A DNA stretch of 64,000 nt, taken from NCBI RefSeq assembly GCF_004795055.1, contig NZ_SSBJ01000025.1, positions 1-64,000 of the forward strand, read 5' to 3'. Shown here in pieces: positions 1 through 7,458 of the stretch. A program made the position numbers and the translations under genes. This DNA comes from Streptomyces sp. A1136 (GTDB lineage Bacteria; Actinomycetota; Actinomycetes; Streptomycetales; Streptomycetaceae). Under the pieces are notes generated by a model, which worked only from the letters and a program-made list of their open reading frames with translations, did not search any database and was not told the DNA's origin. Each line of letters opens with the position of its first letter. Within the stretch, counting starts at the first letter, position 1.

Positions 1-1119
1 GGCCCGGAAGTCGCGTGCCCCCGGCGCGGGCCTGGAGGACGAGGTCGGCATCGACGGATTCTCCGGCTCGCTCGACATGCCCGGCAGGGCCGGCACCGCT
101 GGGTGACGCTCCGTGACGGCCGATCGGCCCCGGCTGCCGCCCCGGCCCCGGTCGCCACGCCCGCCCCCGCCGCCCCGGCCACGGCCGGTGACGAGGGCGC
201 GTACGTGACCCCGCTGGTGCGCAAGCTCGCCTCGGAGGCCGGCGTCAACCTGTCCACGGTCTCGGGCACCGGCGTCGGTGGCCGTATCCGCAAGCAGGAC
301 GTCCTGGCCGCCGCCGAGGCCGCCAAGGCCGCCGCCGCCCCGGCTCCGGCCGCCGCCGCTGCCACCCCCGCCGTCCAGGCCCCGGCCGCGACGTCGGAGC
401 TGCGCGGTCAGACGGTCAAGATGACCCGCATGCGCAAGGTCATCGGCGACAACATGATGAAGGCCCTGCACACGCAGGCGCAGCTCAGCTCCGTGGTCGA
501 GGTGGACGTCACCAAGATCATGAAGCTGCGTGAGAAGGCCAAGGCCTCCTTCCTGGCCCGGGAGGGCGTCAAGCTCTCGCCGATGCCGTTCTTCGTCAAG
601 GCCGCCGCCCAGGCGCTGAAGGCCCACGCGGTCGTCAACGCCCGGATCAACGACGACGAGGGCACCATCACCTACTTCGACTCGGAGAACATCGGCATCG
701 CCGTGGACTCCGAGAAGGGCCTGATGACCCCGGTCATCAAGGGTGCCGGTGACCTCAACCTGGCGGGCATCTCCAAGGCGACCGCCGACCTGGCCGCCAA
801 GGTCCGCGGTAACAAGATCACGCCGGACGAGCTGTCGGGCGCGACCTTCACCATCAGCAACACCGGCTCGCGCGGCGCGCTGTTCGACACGGTGATCGTG
901 CCGCCGAACCAGGTCGCCATCCTGGGCATCGGTGCCACCGTCAAGCGTCCGACGGTCATCGAGACGCCCGAGGGAACCGTCATCGGCGTCCGTGACATGA
1001 CGTACCTGACCCTGTCCTACGACCACCGCCTGGTGGACGGCGCGGACGCGGCCCGGTACCTCTCGGCCGTGAAGGCCATCCTGGAGGCCGGCGAGTTCGA
1101 GGTCGAGCTCGGCCTGTAG
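1..1119 (+). CDS. sucB: Dihydrolipoamide acyltransferase (E2) of 2-oxoglutarate/pyruvate dehydrogenase, 5'-partial
   Basis: E2 core of the oxo-acid dehydrogenase complex; it passes succinyl or acetyl groups from lipoyl-lysine to CoA in the cytoplasm. From about base 120 the protein shows an Ala/Pro-rich linker, an E3-binding domain (YVTPLVRKLA... GGRIRKQDV, bases 205-320) and the CoA-transferase domain. The catalytic motif is YDHRLVDGADAA, with His at bases 1024-1026 and Asp at 1036-1038. The lipoyl domains expected upstream are absent: the frame stays open to base 1 but bases 1-115 encode Arg-rich sequence unlike an E2 linker. A GTG at 103 is in frame but has no convincing ribosome binding site, so I treat the gene as partial or disrupted at the window edge. 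In actinobacteria one E2 can serve both dehydrogenases, which fits aceE nearby. Confidence 0.88.
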   Translation, partial: GPEVACPRRGPGGRGRHRRILRLARHARQGRHRWVTLRDGRSAPAAAPAPVATPAPAAPATAGDEGAYVTPLVRKLASEAGVNLSTVSGTGVGGRIRKQDVLAAAEAAKAAAAPAPAAAAATPAVQAPAATSELRGQTVKMTRMRKVIGDNMMKALHTQAQLSSVVEVDVTKIMKLREKAKASFLAREGVKLSPMPFFVKAAAQALKAHAVVNARINDDEGTITYFDSENIGIAVDSEKGLMTPVIKGAGDLNLAGISKATADLAAKVRGNKITPDELSGATFTISNTGSRGALFDTVIVPPNQVAILGIGATVKRPTVIETPEGTVIGVRDMTYLTLSYDHRLVDGADAARYLSAVKAILEAGEFEVELGL

Positions 1120-1156
1120 GGAACCAGCCGCGGCGGTAGCCGCACAGCTGTCGCGT

Positions 1157-1196
1157 ACGGCGCCCCCGTCCGGAACCTTCCGGGCGGGGGCGCCGT
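1157..1196 (+). terminator. Hairpin terminator after the E2 gene
   Basis: A perfect 12-bp stem (ACGGCGCCCCCG at 1157-1168 with its complement at 1185-1196) encloses a further CCGG/CCGG pairing. It lies 38 bases after the E2 stop. There is no T-run, which is usual in Streptomyces. Confidence 0.7.
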
Positions 1197-1328
1197 CGTC
1201 CGTCCCGATGTCTTCCGGCCTTGTAACGAGCCTCACCCCGGGTCCCTGACCAGGAACGCATCGCGTCGGCCGACACCGCCGTATTGTCTACGCATCAGCC
1301 CCGCGCGGCCCCAGGAGATGAAGCGCCG

Positions 1329-1955
1329 ATGATCACCCCACCCGTCGTGCACTCGCTGCGCGAGCAGATCCGCGAGCACATCGTGGAGGGGATCGTCAGC
1401 GGCCGCTGGAAGCCCGGCGAGCGGATCGTCGAGCGGCGGATCGCCGTCGAGCTGGAGGTCAGCCAGACGCCGGTCCGCGAGGCCCTGCGCGAGCTGGAGA
1501 CGCTGCGGCTGATCGAATCGGCGCCGAACAAGGGGGTCCGCGTACGGAACCTCTCCGCCGCCGATCTGGAGGAGATCTACCCGGTCCGGGCCGGTCTGGA
1601 GCAGATCGCGGCCGAACTGGCGGCGCCTCGCCTGGCGGCGGACTGCACGGCGCTGGAGCCGCACGTGGCCGCGTTGTGGGAGGCGGACCGGACCGAGGAC
1701 GGGACGGCGCAGGTGCGGCACACGGTGGGCTTCCACCGCGAGCTGGTGCGGGCCGCCGGCAACAGCGTGCTGCTGCACACCTGGGAGAGCCTGGGCATCG
1801 AGGTGTTCACGGCGCTGTCCATCCGCTGGCTCGGAACGGTGCAGAAGTCGTACGCGGAGGAGCACGCCGCCCTCGTGGAGGCCTTCCGCAACCAGGATCC
1901 GGACATCGGCGTGCTGGTGAAGCGGCATGTCCTGGGGTGTGCGCCCCGAGCCTGA
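1329..1955 (+). CDS. GntR family (FadR/FCD type) transcriptional regulator
   Basis: Cytoplasmic DNA-binding repressor of 208 residues. The N-terminal winged helix (about residues 8-70) has the GntR signature GERIVERRIAVELEVSQTPV and REALRELE. The C-terminal part (about 75-205) is a helical FCD effector domain with the metal-binding type FHRELVRAAGN stretch. ATG 1329 was chosen because an AGGAG box sits at 1313-1317; the GTG/TTG-extended frame from 1284 has no site. FCD regulators commonly sense organic acids. The gene lies between the E2 and aceE genes, so control of pyruvate or oxoglutarate dehydrogenase is a fair inference; the palindromes before aceE are candidate targets. Confidence 0.88.
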   Translation: MITPPVVHSLREQIREHIVEGIVSGRWKPGERIVERRIAVELEVSQTPVREALRELETLRLIESAPNKGVRVRNLSAADLEEIYPVRAGLEQIAAELAAPRLAADCTALEPHVAALWEADRTEDGTAQVRHTVGFHRELVRAAGNSVLLHTWESLGIEVFTALSIRWLGTVQKSYAEEHAALVEAFRNQDPDIGVLVKRHVLGCAPRA

Positions 1956-1980
1956 CCGGTTGAGTTGTCCTAGTTTGACC

Positions 1981-2015
1981 GGCACTGGGTGCCTATTTTC
2001 ATGGCACCCGGTGCC
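1981..2015 (+). promoter_or_regulatory. Two 13-bp GGCACnnnGTGCC palindromes upstream of aceE
   Basis: GGCACTGGGTGCC (1981-1993) and GGCACCCGGTGCC (2003-2015) are each palindromic, 22 bp apart centre to centre. They also pair with each other (12 of 13) across a 9-base A/T-rich loop, so the element could be the terminator of the GntR gene, a tandem operator, or both. Confidence 0.5.
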
Positions 2016-2052
2016 GACTTTCGCCGGATCGACATTTCTTCGCCACATTCGT

Positions 2053-2082
2053 TTGATCGATCATCGATCAGCGACTTACAGT
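2053..2082 (+). promoter_or_regulatory. Candidate aceE promoter with an embedded 17-bp palindrome
   Basis: A -35-like TTGATC (2053-2058) and a -10-like TACAGT (2077-2082) are 18 bp apart. The palindrome TGATCGATCATCGATCA (2054-2070) overlaps the -35 and the spacer, the classic place for a repressor site. The start codon of aceE is about 90 bases downstream. Confidence 0.5.
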
Positions 2083-2175
2083 CATCGCGGACCCCTACCC
2101 GGGTCCGTCGACCCTGTCCTGCCCGTCAGGGATTTCTTCACCACCTCTCCTTTGTCCGGAAGGCGGCGCACACCG

Positions 2176-4860
2176 ATGTCCGACCCCGTAGGAAAGCTTC
2201 CGAGCGAGCTCGACCAGCTCCCGGACCGCGACACCGAGGAGACCGCCGAATGGGCGGCCTCCCTCGACGCCGTCGCACAGGCCGCCGGTACGCGCCGCGC
2301 CGAATACCTGCTCCGTCGCACCCTCCAGCACGCCGAAGCCGCGGGCCTCGCCCTGCCGAAGCTGCTGGAGACGGACTACGTCAACACCATCCCCACCTCC
2401 GCGGAGCCCGAGTTCCCCGGTGACATGGAGATGGAAGCCAAGATCACCGCGTGGAACCGCTGGAACGCGGCCGCGATGGTGACCCGCGGCTCCAAGTACG
2501 GCGTCGGCGGCCACATCGCCACCTTCGCCTCGGCCGCCTGGCTCTACGAGACCGGCTTCCAGCACTTCTTCCGCGGGAAGGAGGCCGACGGATCGGGCGA
2601 CCAGCTCTACATCCAGGGCCACGCCTCCCCCGGCATCTACGCCCGCGCCTTCCTCGACGGACGTGTCTCCGAGCAGCAGCTCGACAACTTCCGCCAGGAG
2701 TCCGGCGGCAACGGTCTGCCCTCCTACCCGCACCCGCGGCGCCTGCCCTGGCTGTGGGAGTTCCCGACGGTGTCCATGGGCCTCGGCCCGCTCTCCGCGA
2801 TCTACCAGGCGCGCTTCAACCGCTACCTGCAAAACCGGAACATCAAGGACACCGCCAACTCGCACGTCTGGGCCTTCCTGGGCGACGGCGAGATGGACGA
2901 GCCCGAGTCGACCGCCGCCCTGGCCCTCGCCTCCCGTGAGCGGCTCGACAACCTGACCTTCGTCGTCAACTGCAACCTGCAGCGCCTCGACGGTCCGGTC
3001 CGCGCCAACTTCCGCGTGGTCCAGGAGCTGGAGGCCCAGTTCCGCGGCGCCGGCTGGAACGTCATCAAGTCGCTGTGGGGCTCCGCCTGGGACGAGCTCT
3101 TCCAGCTCGACACCACGGGCGCGCTGGTACGCCGCCTGCGCGAGGTACCCGACGCGCAGTTCCAGACGTACGCGACCCGCGACGTGGCCTACATCCGCCA
3201 ACACTTCTTCGGCGCGAACCCCGAGCTCGTGCAGCTGGCGGCCGTCCTGTCCGACGCGAAGATCGCCGAGTGCTTCCACAGCTCCCGCGGCGGCCACGAG
3301 CCCCGCAAGGTGTACGCCGCGTACAAGGCCGCCCTCGAACACAAGGGCGCGCCGACCGTCATCCTCGCGCAGACCGTCAAGGGCTACACGCTGGGCGCCG
3401 GGTTCGAGTCGAAGAACGCGAACCACCAGATGAAGAAGCTGACGATCGACGAGTTCAAGGACATGCGTGACCTCCTTGACCTCCCGATCCCCGACAGCGC
3501 CTTCGCCGACGGCCAGGTCCCGTACGGACACCCGGGCGCGGACAGCCCCGAGGTCCGCTACCTGAACGAGCGCCGCGCGGCCCTCGGTGGCCCGGCTCCC
3601 GCCCGCAAGGTCCACCACGTGGCCCTGCCCGCGCCGGCCGAGCGTTCCTTCGCCCCGCTGCTCAAGGGCTCCGGCAAGCAGGAGATGGCCACCACCATGG
3701 CCTTCGTCCGGCTCGTCAAGGACCTGATGCGGGACAAGGAGACCGGCAAGCGCTGGGTGCCGATCGTCCCGGACGAGGCCCGTACCTTCGGCATGGAGTC
3801 CCTCTTCCCGTCCGCCGGCATCTACTCGCCGCTGGGTCAGACGTACGAGCCGGTCGACCGCGACCAGCTGATGTACTACAAGGAAGCCAAGGACGGCCAG
3901 ATCCTCAACGAGGGGATCACCGAGGCCGGCGCCATGGCCGACTTCATCGCCGCGTGTACGTCGTACGCGACGCACGGCGAGCCGATGATCCCGTTCTACA
4001 TCTTCTACTCGATGTTCGGCTGGCAGCGCACCGCCGACCAGATGTGGCAGCTCGCCGACCAGCTCGGCAAGGGCTTCATCGTCGGCGCGACCGCGGGCCG
4101 TACGACCCTCACCGGCGAGGGCCTCCAGCACGCGGACGGCCACTCGCACCTGATCGCGTCCACGAACCCGGCGTCGCTGAACTACGACCCGGCCTTCGCG
4201 TACGAGATCGCGGTGATCGTCAAGGACGGTCTGCGCCGCATGTACGGCGAGAAGCCGGAAGACGTCTTCTACTACCTGACGGTCTACAACGAGCCGAAGG
4301 TGCAGCCGGCGATGCCCGAGGGCGTCGAAGAGGGCATCCTCAAGGGTCTCTACCGCTTCAACACGGCGGCGGACCTGGCGGAGGCGGCCCCGGCCGCCGA
4401 CTCGCCGAAGATCCAGCTGATGGCCTCGGGTACGGCGATCCACTGGGTGCTGGAGGCGCAGCGGCTGCTCGCCGCCGACTGGAACGTGGCCGCCGACGTC
4501 TGGTCCGCCACCTCCTGGGGCGAGCTGCGGCGCGACGCGCTGGAGTGCGACGAGGCGCTGCTGCGCGGCGAGATGCGCACCCCGTACGTCACGCGCGCGC
4601 TGGAGGGCGTCACCAGCCCCGTCCTGGCCGTCTCCGACTGGATGCGTCAGGTACCGGACCAGATCAGCCAGTGGGTGGAGCAGGACTACACCTCGTTGGG
4701 CACGGACGGCTTCGGCCTCTCCGACACCCGCGAGGGAGCCCGCCGCCACTTCGGCGTCGACGCGCAGTCGATCGTGGTGGCCGCGCTGGCCCAGCTCGCC
4801 CGCCGCGGCGAGGTCCCGGCGTCCGCCATCAAGGAAGCCCGGGAGCGCTACGGCCTGTAG
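2176..4860 (+). CDS. aceE: Pyruvate dehydrogenase E1 component, homodimeric type
   Basis: Thiamine-diphosphate-dependent decarboxylase of the pyruvate dehydrogenase complex; it converts pyruvate to an acetyl group on the lipoyl arm of E2. The product is 894 residues, the usual length for AceE. The ThDP motif starts with GDGEMDE (about residue 236) and ends at NCNLQRLDGPV (about residue 265). Family hallmarks such as TRGSKYGVGGH and YQGHASPGIYAR-like QGHASPGIYA are present, followed by the middle pyrimidine-binding domain and the C-terminal transketolase domain. ATG 2176 follows a weak GGAAGG box at 2158-2163; the preceding in-frame codons back to 1927 run through the palindromes and do not look coding. 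The gene stands alone, with a hairpin after it. Confidence 0.97.
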   Translation: MSDPVGKLPSELDQLPDRDTEETAEWAASLDAVAQAAGTRRAEYLLRRTLQHAEAAGLALPKLLETDYVNTIPTSAEPEFPGDMEMEAKITAWNRWNAAAMVTRGSKYGVGGHIATFASAAWLYETGFQHFFRGKEADGSGDQLYIQGHASPGIYARAFLDGRVSEQQLDNFRQESGGNGLPSYPHPRRLPWLWEFPTVSMGLGPLSAIYQARFNRYLQNRNIKDTANSHVWAFLGDGEMDEPESTAALALASRERLDNLTFVVNCNLQRLDGPVRANFRVVQELEAQFRGAGWNVIKSLWGSAWDELFQLDTTGALVRRLREVPDAQFQTYATRDVAYIRQHFFGANPELVQLAAVLSDAKIAECFHSSRGGHEPRKVYAAYKAALEHKGAPTVILAQTVKGYTLGAGFESKNANHQMKKLTIDEFKDMRDLLDLPIPDSAFADGQVPYGHPGADSPEVRYLNERRAALGGPAPARKVHHVALPAPAERSFAPLLKGSGKQEMATTMAFVRLVKDLMRDKETGKRWVPIVPDEARTFGMESLFPSAGIYSPLGQTYEPVDRDQLMYYKEAKDGQILNEGITEAGAMADFIAACTSYATHGEPMIPFYIFYSMFGWQRTADQMWQLADQLGKGFIVGATAGRTTLTGEGLQHADGHSHLIASTNPASLNYDPAFAYEIAVIVKDGLRRMYGEKPEDVFYYLTVYNEPKVQPAMPEGVEEGILKGLYRFNTAADLAEAAPAADSPKIQLMASGTAIHWVLEAQRLLAADWNVAADVWSATSWGELRRDALECDEALLRGEMRTPYVTRALEGVTSPVLAVSDWMRQVPDQISQWVEQDYTSLGTDGFGLSDTREGARRHFGVDAQSIVVAALAQLARRGEVPASAIKEARERYGL

Positions 4861-4880
4861 GCCCCGCGCGGTACACCGGT

Positions 4881-4916
4881 GAGGCGGTCCGTCCCTTGGA
4901 GGGGGCGGGCCGCCTC
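4881..4916 (+). terminator. Hairpin terminator after aceE
   Basis: GAGGCGG (4881-4887) pairs with CCGCCTC (4910-4916) and the stem continues inward through mostly G-C pairs. It begins 20 bases after the aceE stop. Confidence 0.6.
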
Positions 4917-5021
4917 GCCGTTTCCGTGTCGGGGCTTTGCGGCCACGCGGGGGGCGTTCACCGGCCTTTGGCCGTATGAGCGGTGGCGGCGCGGGGGTGG
5001 ACCCGTGATGCTGGAGCCGTG

Positions 5022-5540
5022 ATGGACGAGACGGAGTTCTGGGAGATCGTCGACCGTACCCGCGAGGCCGCCGAGGGCGACCCCGAGGAGCACGCCGAGC
5101 TGCTCGTGGAACGGCTGGCGCAGCTCGACCCGGACTCCGTGCTCGACTTCGCGCGGCACTTCGAGTCCCGGTACAACCGGGCGTACACGTGGGACCTGTG
5201 GGGCGCGGCCTGGGTGCTGCTCGACGGGGCGAGCGACGACGCGTTCGACTACTTCCGGTGCTGGCTGATCGGCCAGGGGCGGGAGGTGTTCGAGGGCGGG
5301 GTGCACGACCCGGACGCGCTCGCGGAGCTGCTCACCGACTTCGACGAGGAGATCGACGGGGACGGCGAGGAGCTGGGGTACGCGGCCGACGAGGCGTACG
5401 AGCAGCTGACGGGCTCGGTCGCGCCGGACCTGGGCATCGCGCTGCAGGCGGCCGAGCCGGAGGGCGCGCCGCTGGACTTCGAGGACGAAGCCGTGCTCGC
5501 GGAGCGCTTCCCCCGGCTGTGGGAGCGGTTCAGGAGCTGA
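5022..5540 (+). CDS. DUF4240 domain protein
   Basis: Acidic 172-residue protein of the DUF4240 family, with the typical start MDETEFWEIVDRTREAA and a conserved aromatic stretch (AYTWDLWGAAWVLLDGAS, then DAFDYFRCWLIGQGR). No function is known for the family and no signal peptide, membrane segment or catalytic motif is visible. ATG 5022 is preceded by CTGGAG at 5011-5016; the upstream GTG at 4983 would add an unconserved tail. It is convergent with the SDR gene that ends 3 bases later, so both must terminate in each other's coding sequence. Confidence 0.8.
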   Translation: MDETEFWEIVDRTREAAEGDPEEHAELLVERLAQLDPDSVLDFARHFESRYNRAYTWDLWGAAWVLLDGASDDAFDYFRCWLIGQGREVFEGGVHDPDALAELLTDFDEEIDGDGEELGYAADEAYEQLTGSVAPDLGIALQAAEPEGAPLDFEDEAVLAERFPRLWERFRS

Positions 5541-5543
5541 CGC

Positions 5544-6314
5544 TCAGTAGTGCGTGCCGCCGTCGATGCGGATCTCCGTACCGGTGATGAACGCGCCGTC
5601 CTCGGAACCGAGCATCGCGACGACGCCGGCGACCGTCTGCGGGCCGGCGAAGCCCTGGCCGAGGGCCGGGGCGAGCTTGGTGAACAGGCTCCAGTCGGTG
5701 TCCTCGGGCAGGCCCGGACCGTTGCCGGTGGTCATGCCGCTCTCGATGGAGCCCGGGGCGACGGAGACGAAGCGCAGGCCCTGCTTGCTGTACTCGGCGG
5801 CGAGGGCGTGCGTCATCGACTGGATGCCGCCCTTGCTGGCCGCGTAGGCGGACATGTAGGGGTGTGCGAAGGACGCCGAGGTCGAGCTGAAGTTGACGAC
5901 GACCGGCTGGTCGCCCTCCAGCAGGGCCGGGAGGGACTCGCGGATCATCAGGAAGGTGCCGGTCAGGTTGACCGAGATGACCTTGTTCCAGAAGTCGAGG
6001 GTGGTCTGGTGGGTGTGCGCGGAGCGCAGGATGCCGGCGGCGTTGACCAGGACATCGAGGCCGCCGAGGGCGTCGACGGCGGCGCTGACGCCGGCCCGCA
6101 CGGCCGCCTCGTCGGATATGTCGAGTACGGCGGTGGTCAGCCGGTCCGCGTGCCCGTCGGCGCCGGCCTGCTCGGCGGTGGCCTTCAGGCCGGCCTCGCT
6201 GACGTCCACGGTGTGGACGCGTCCGCCCTCGGCGAGGATGCGGTGGACGGTGGCCCGGCCGATGCCGGAGCCGCCGCCGGTGATGAGGACGCGACGTCCT
6301 TCGTAACGGTTCAT
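5544..6314 (-). CDS. SDR family NAD(P)-dependent oxidoreductase
   Basis: Classical short-chain dehydrogenase of 256 residues. The dinucleotide-binding motif TGGGSGIG is at residues 12-19, NAAG near 90, the catalytic Ser in FSSTSASF near 141 and YAASK near 155; the protein ends in the usual FITGTEIRIDGGTHY. Substrate unknown. An SD-like GGAGG lies upstream of ATG 6314. It is divergent from a TetR gene at 6401, and an inverted repeat in the 86-base gap suggests that TetR controls it. Confidence 0.9.
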   Translation of the reverse strand: MNRYEGRRVLITGGGSGIGRATVHRILAEGGRVHTVDVSEAGLKATAEQAGADGHADRLTTAVLDISDEAAVRAGVSAAVDALGGLDVLVNAAGILRSAHTHQTTLDFWNKVISVNLTGTFLMIRESLPALLEGDQPVVVNFSSTSASFAHPYMSAYAASKGGIQSMTHALAAEYSKQGLRFVSVAPGSIESGMTTGNGPGLPEDTDWSLFTKLAPALGQGFAGPQTVAGVVAMLGSEDGAFITGTEIRIDGGTHY

Positions 6315-6335
6315 GGGAGGAGCCTACCCGCGTAG

Positions 6336-6358
6336 TGACACGTTTTGCCAGAGTGTCA
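6336..6358. promoter_or_regulatory. Inverted repeat TGACAC-N11-GTGTCA between SDR and TetR genes
   Basis: Perfect 6-bp arms (6336-6341 and 6353-6358). The right arm on the minus strand gives TTTGACAC, a -35-like hexamer for the SDR gene. Typical size and location for a TetR operator; function inferred. Confidence 0.5.
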
Positions 6359-6388
6359 AAGCGTGCAGGCAGTGGGACTCCCGGGCGG

Positions 6389-6394
6389 TAGGCT
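6389..6394 (+). promoter_or_regulatory. -10 box TAGGCT of a leaderless TetR gene
   Basis: TAGGCT ends 6 bases before GTG 6401. That spacing puts the transcript start on the start codon, and there is no Shine-Dalgarno sequence. Confidence 0.55.
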
Positions 6395-6400
6395 TCACCC

Positions 6401-7054
6401 GTGAGATCCCCTCGTCCGTACACCCCCCAGGCCGGCCCCGGAGCGCAGTCGCTGACCGAGCGACGCAAGGCCGCCACGCAGCTCGACATCGCCCGCGCGG
6501 CCTGCGAACTCTTCGCCGAGCACGGCCCGGACGGCACCACCGCCGAGGACATCGCCCACCGGGCCGGTGTGGCGCTGCGCACCTTCTACCGCTACTTCCG
6601 CAACAAGCAGGAGGCCGTGGCCCCGCTGCTGGCGGGCGGCGGTGACGCATGGCGCGCGCTCCTCGCCGAGGAGGAACCCGGCACCCCGCTCGCGGAGGCG
6701 CTGGACCGTGCGGTGACCCGCTCGCTCAGCGACCTGCAGTCCGTCGAGGAGGGCCTGGAGGTCACCCGCGGCCTGCTCCGCGCGGCGGCGACCGACGAGG
6801 CCCTGCGGGGGGTCTGGTACCGGGTCAACCAGGACTCCGAGGAGCGGCTGGTGCCGGTCATCGCCCGGCTCGCCGGCCCGGACGCCGACCCCCTCGACAT
6901 CCGCCTGCTGGCCGCGGCGGCGACCGACTCCATCCGGATCGCGCTCGAACTCTGGTCGGCGACCGACGCCCCCACCTCCGGCCCCGGCTCCCCGGCCGAA
7001 CTCGCCCTGCGCTGCCTGCACGCCCTCACGGGCACCACCCCGCTCCTGCGCTGA
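6401..7054 (+). CDS. TetR/AcrR family transcriptional regulator
   Basis: DNA-binding repressor of 217 residues. The helix-turn-helix covers about residues 28-70 (AACELFAEHGPDGTTAEDIA then HRAGVALRTFYRYFRNKQEA); the remainder is the helical ligand-binding and dimerisation part with no specific family motif. The GTG start at 6401 has no ribosome binding site but sits 6 bases after a TAGGCT -10 box, so the message is probably leaderless. Divergent to the SDR gene, its likely target through the inverted repeat at 6336-6358. Confidence 0.9.
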   Translation: MRSPRPYTPQAGPGAQSLTERRKAATQLDIARAACELFAEHGPDGTTAEDIAHRAGVALRTFYRYFRNKQEAVAPLLAGGGDAWRALLAEEEPGTPLAEALDRAVTRSLSDLQSVEEGLEVTRGLLRAAATDEALRGVWYRVNQDSEERLVPVIARLAGPDADPLDIRLLAAAATDSIRIALELWSATDAPTSGPGSPAELALRCLHALTGTTPLLR

Positions 7055-7066
7055 GCCCGAGCGCCC

Positions 7067-7384
7067 TCACAGGAACCGGGCGGACTTCTCCCGGAGGTGG
7101 GCGGCGAAGAACGCCGGGGCGTCGGGGCGCAGACGGGCGAGGGCGACCATGGCCGTGACGATCACGTCCGCGACCTCCGCCTCCACGTCGTCCCAGGTGT
7201 GGGAGTCGCCCTTGCGCGGATTGCTGCCCTTGGCCCCGATGACGGCTTGCGCGGCCTCGCCGAACTCCTCGCCGATCTTGAGGATCTGTACCGTGACGCT
7301 CTCCTCGCGGGCCACCCCCCGCGCCCGGTCGTGCTCGTCGAAGCGGGCCGCCAGCGCGGCGACGGTCTTCCAGGAATCGTCCAT
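7067..7384 (-). CDS. MazG-like family protein
   Basis: A 105-residue protein with the all-alpha NTP-pyrophosphohydrolase signature: ILKIGEEFGEAAQAVIG followed by EVADVIVTAMVAL, whose Glu and Asp residues normally bind magnesium. Members hydrolyse noncanonical or surplus nucleotides; the substrate here is unknown. It is a single-domain form, about half the length of duplicated MazG. Convergent with the TetR gene (12-base gap) and separated from glnA by a strong terminator. Confidence 0.85.
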   Translation of the reverse strand: MDDSWKTVAALAARFDEHDRARGVAREESVTVQILKIGEEFGEAAQAVIGAKGSNPRKGDSHTWDDVEAEVADVIVTAMVALARLRPDAPAFFAAHLREKSARFL

Positions 7385-7408
7385 GCGCCGAACCTAGCCG
7401 GGAAACGG

Positions 7409-7448
7409 CGAAGCCCCGGCCTTCTCCGTGGAGAAGGCCGGGGCTTCG
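7409..7448 (-). terminator. Strong hairpin terminator of glnA
   Basis: A 19-bp GC-rich stem (from CGAAGCCCCGG at 7409 to its complement ending 7448) with a minimal loop, 11 bases past the glnA stop. Confidence 0.8.
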
Positions 7449-7458
7449 GCGGCGCGGC

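Noticed and set aside
2095..4749. 884-residue frame opposite aceE
   Set aside because: Shadow of a high-GC gene; no family-like sequence and no start signals, while the plus strand encodes full-length AceE.
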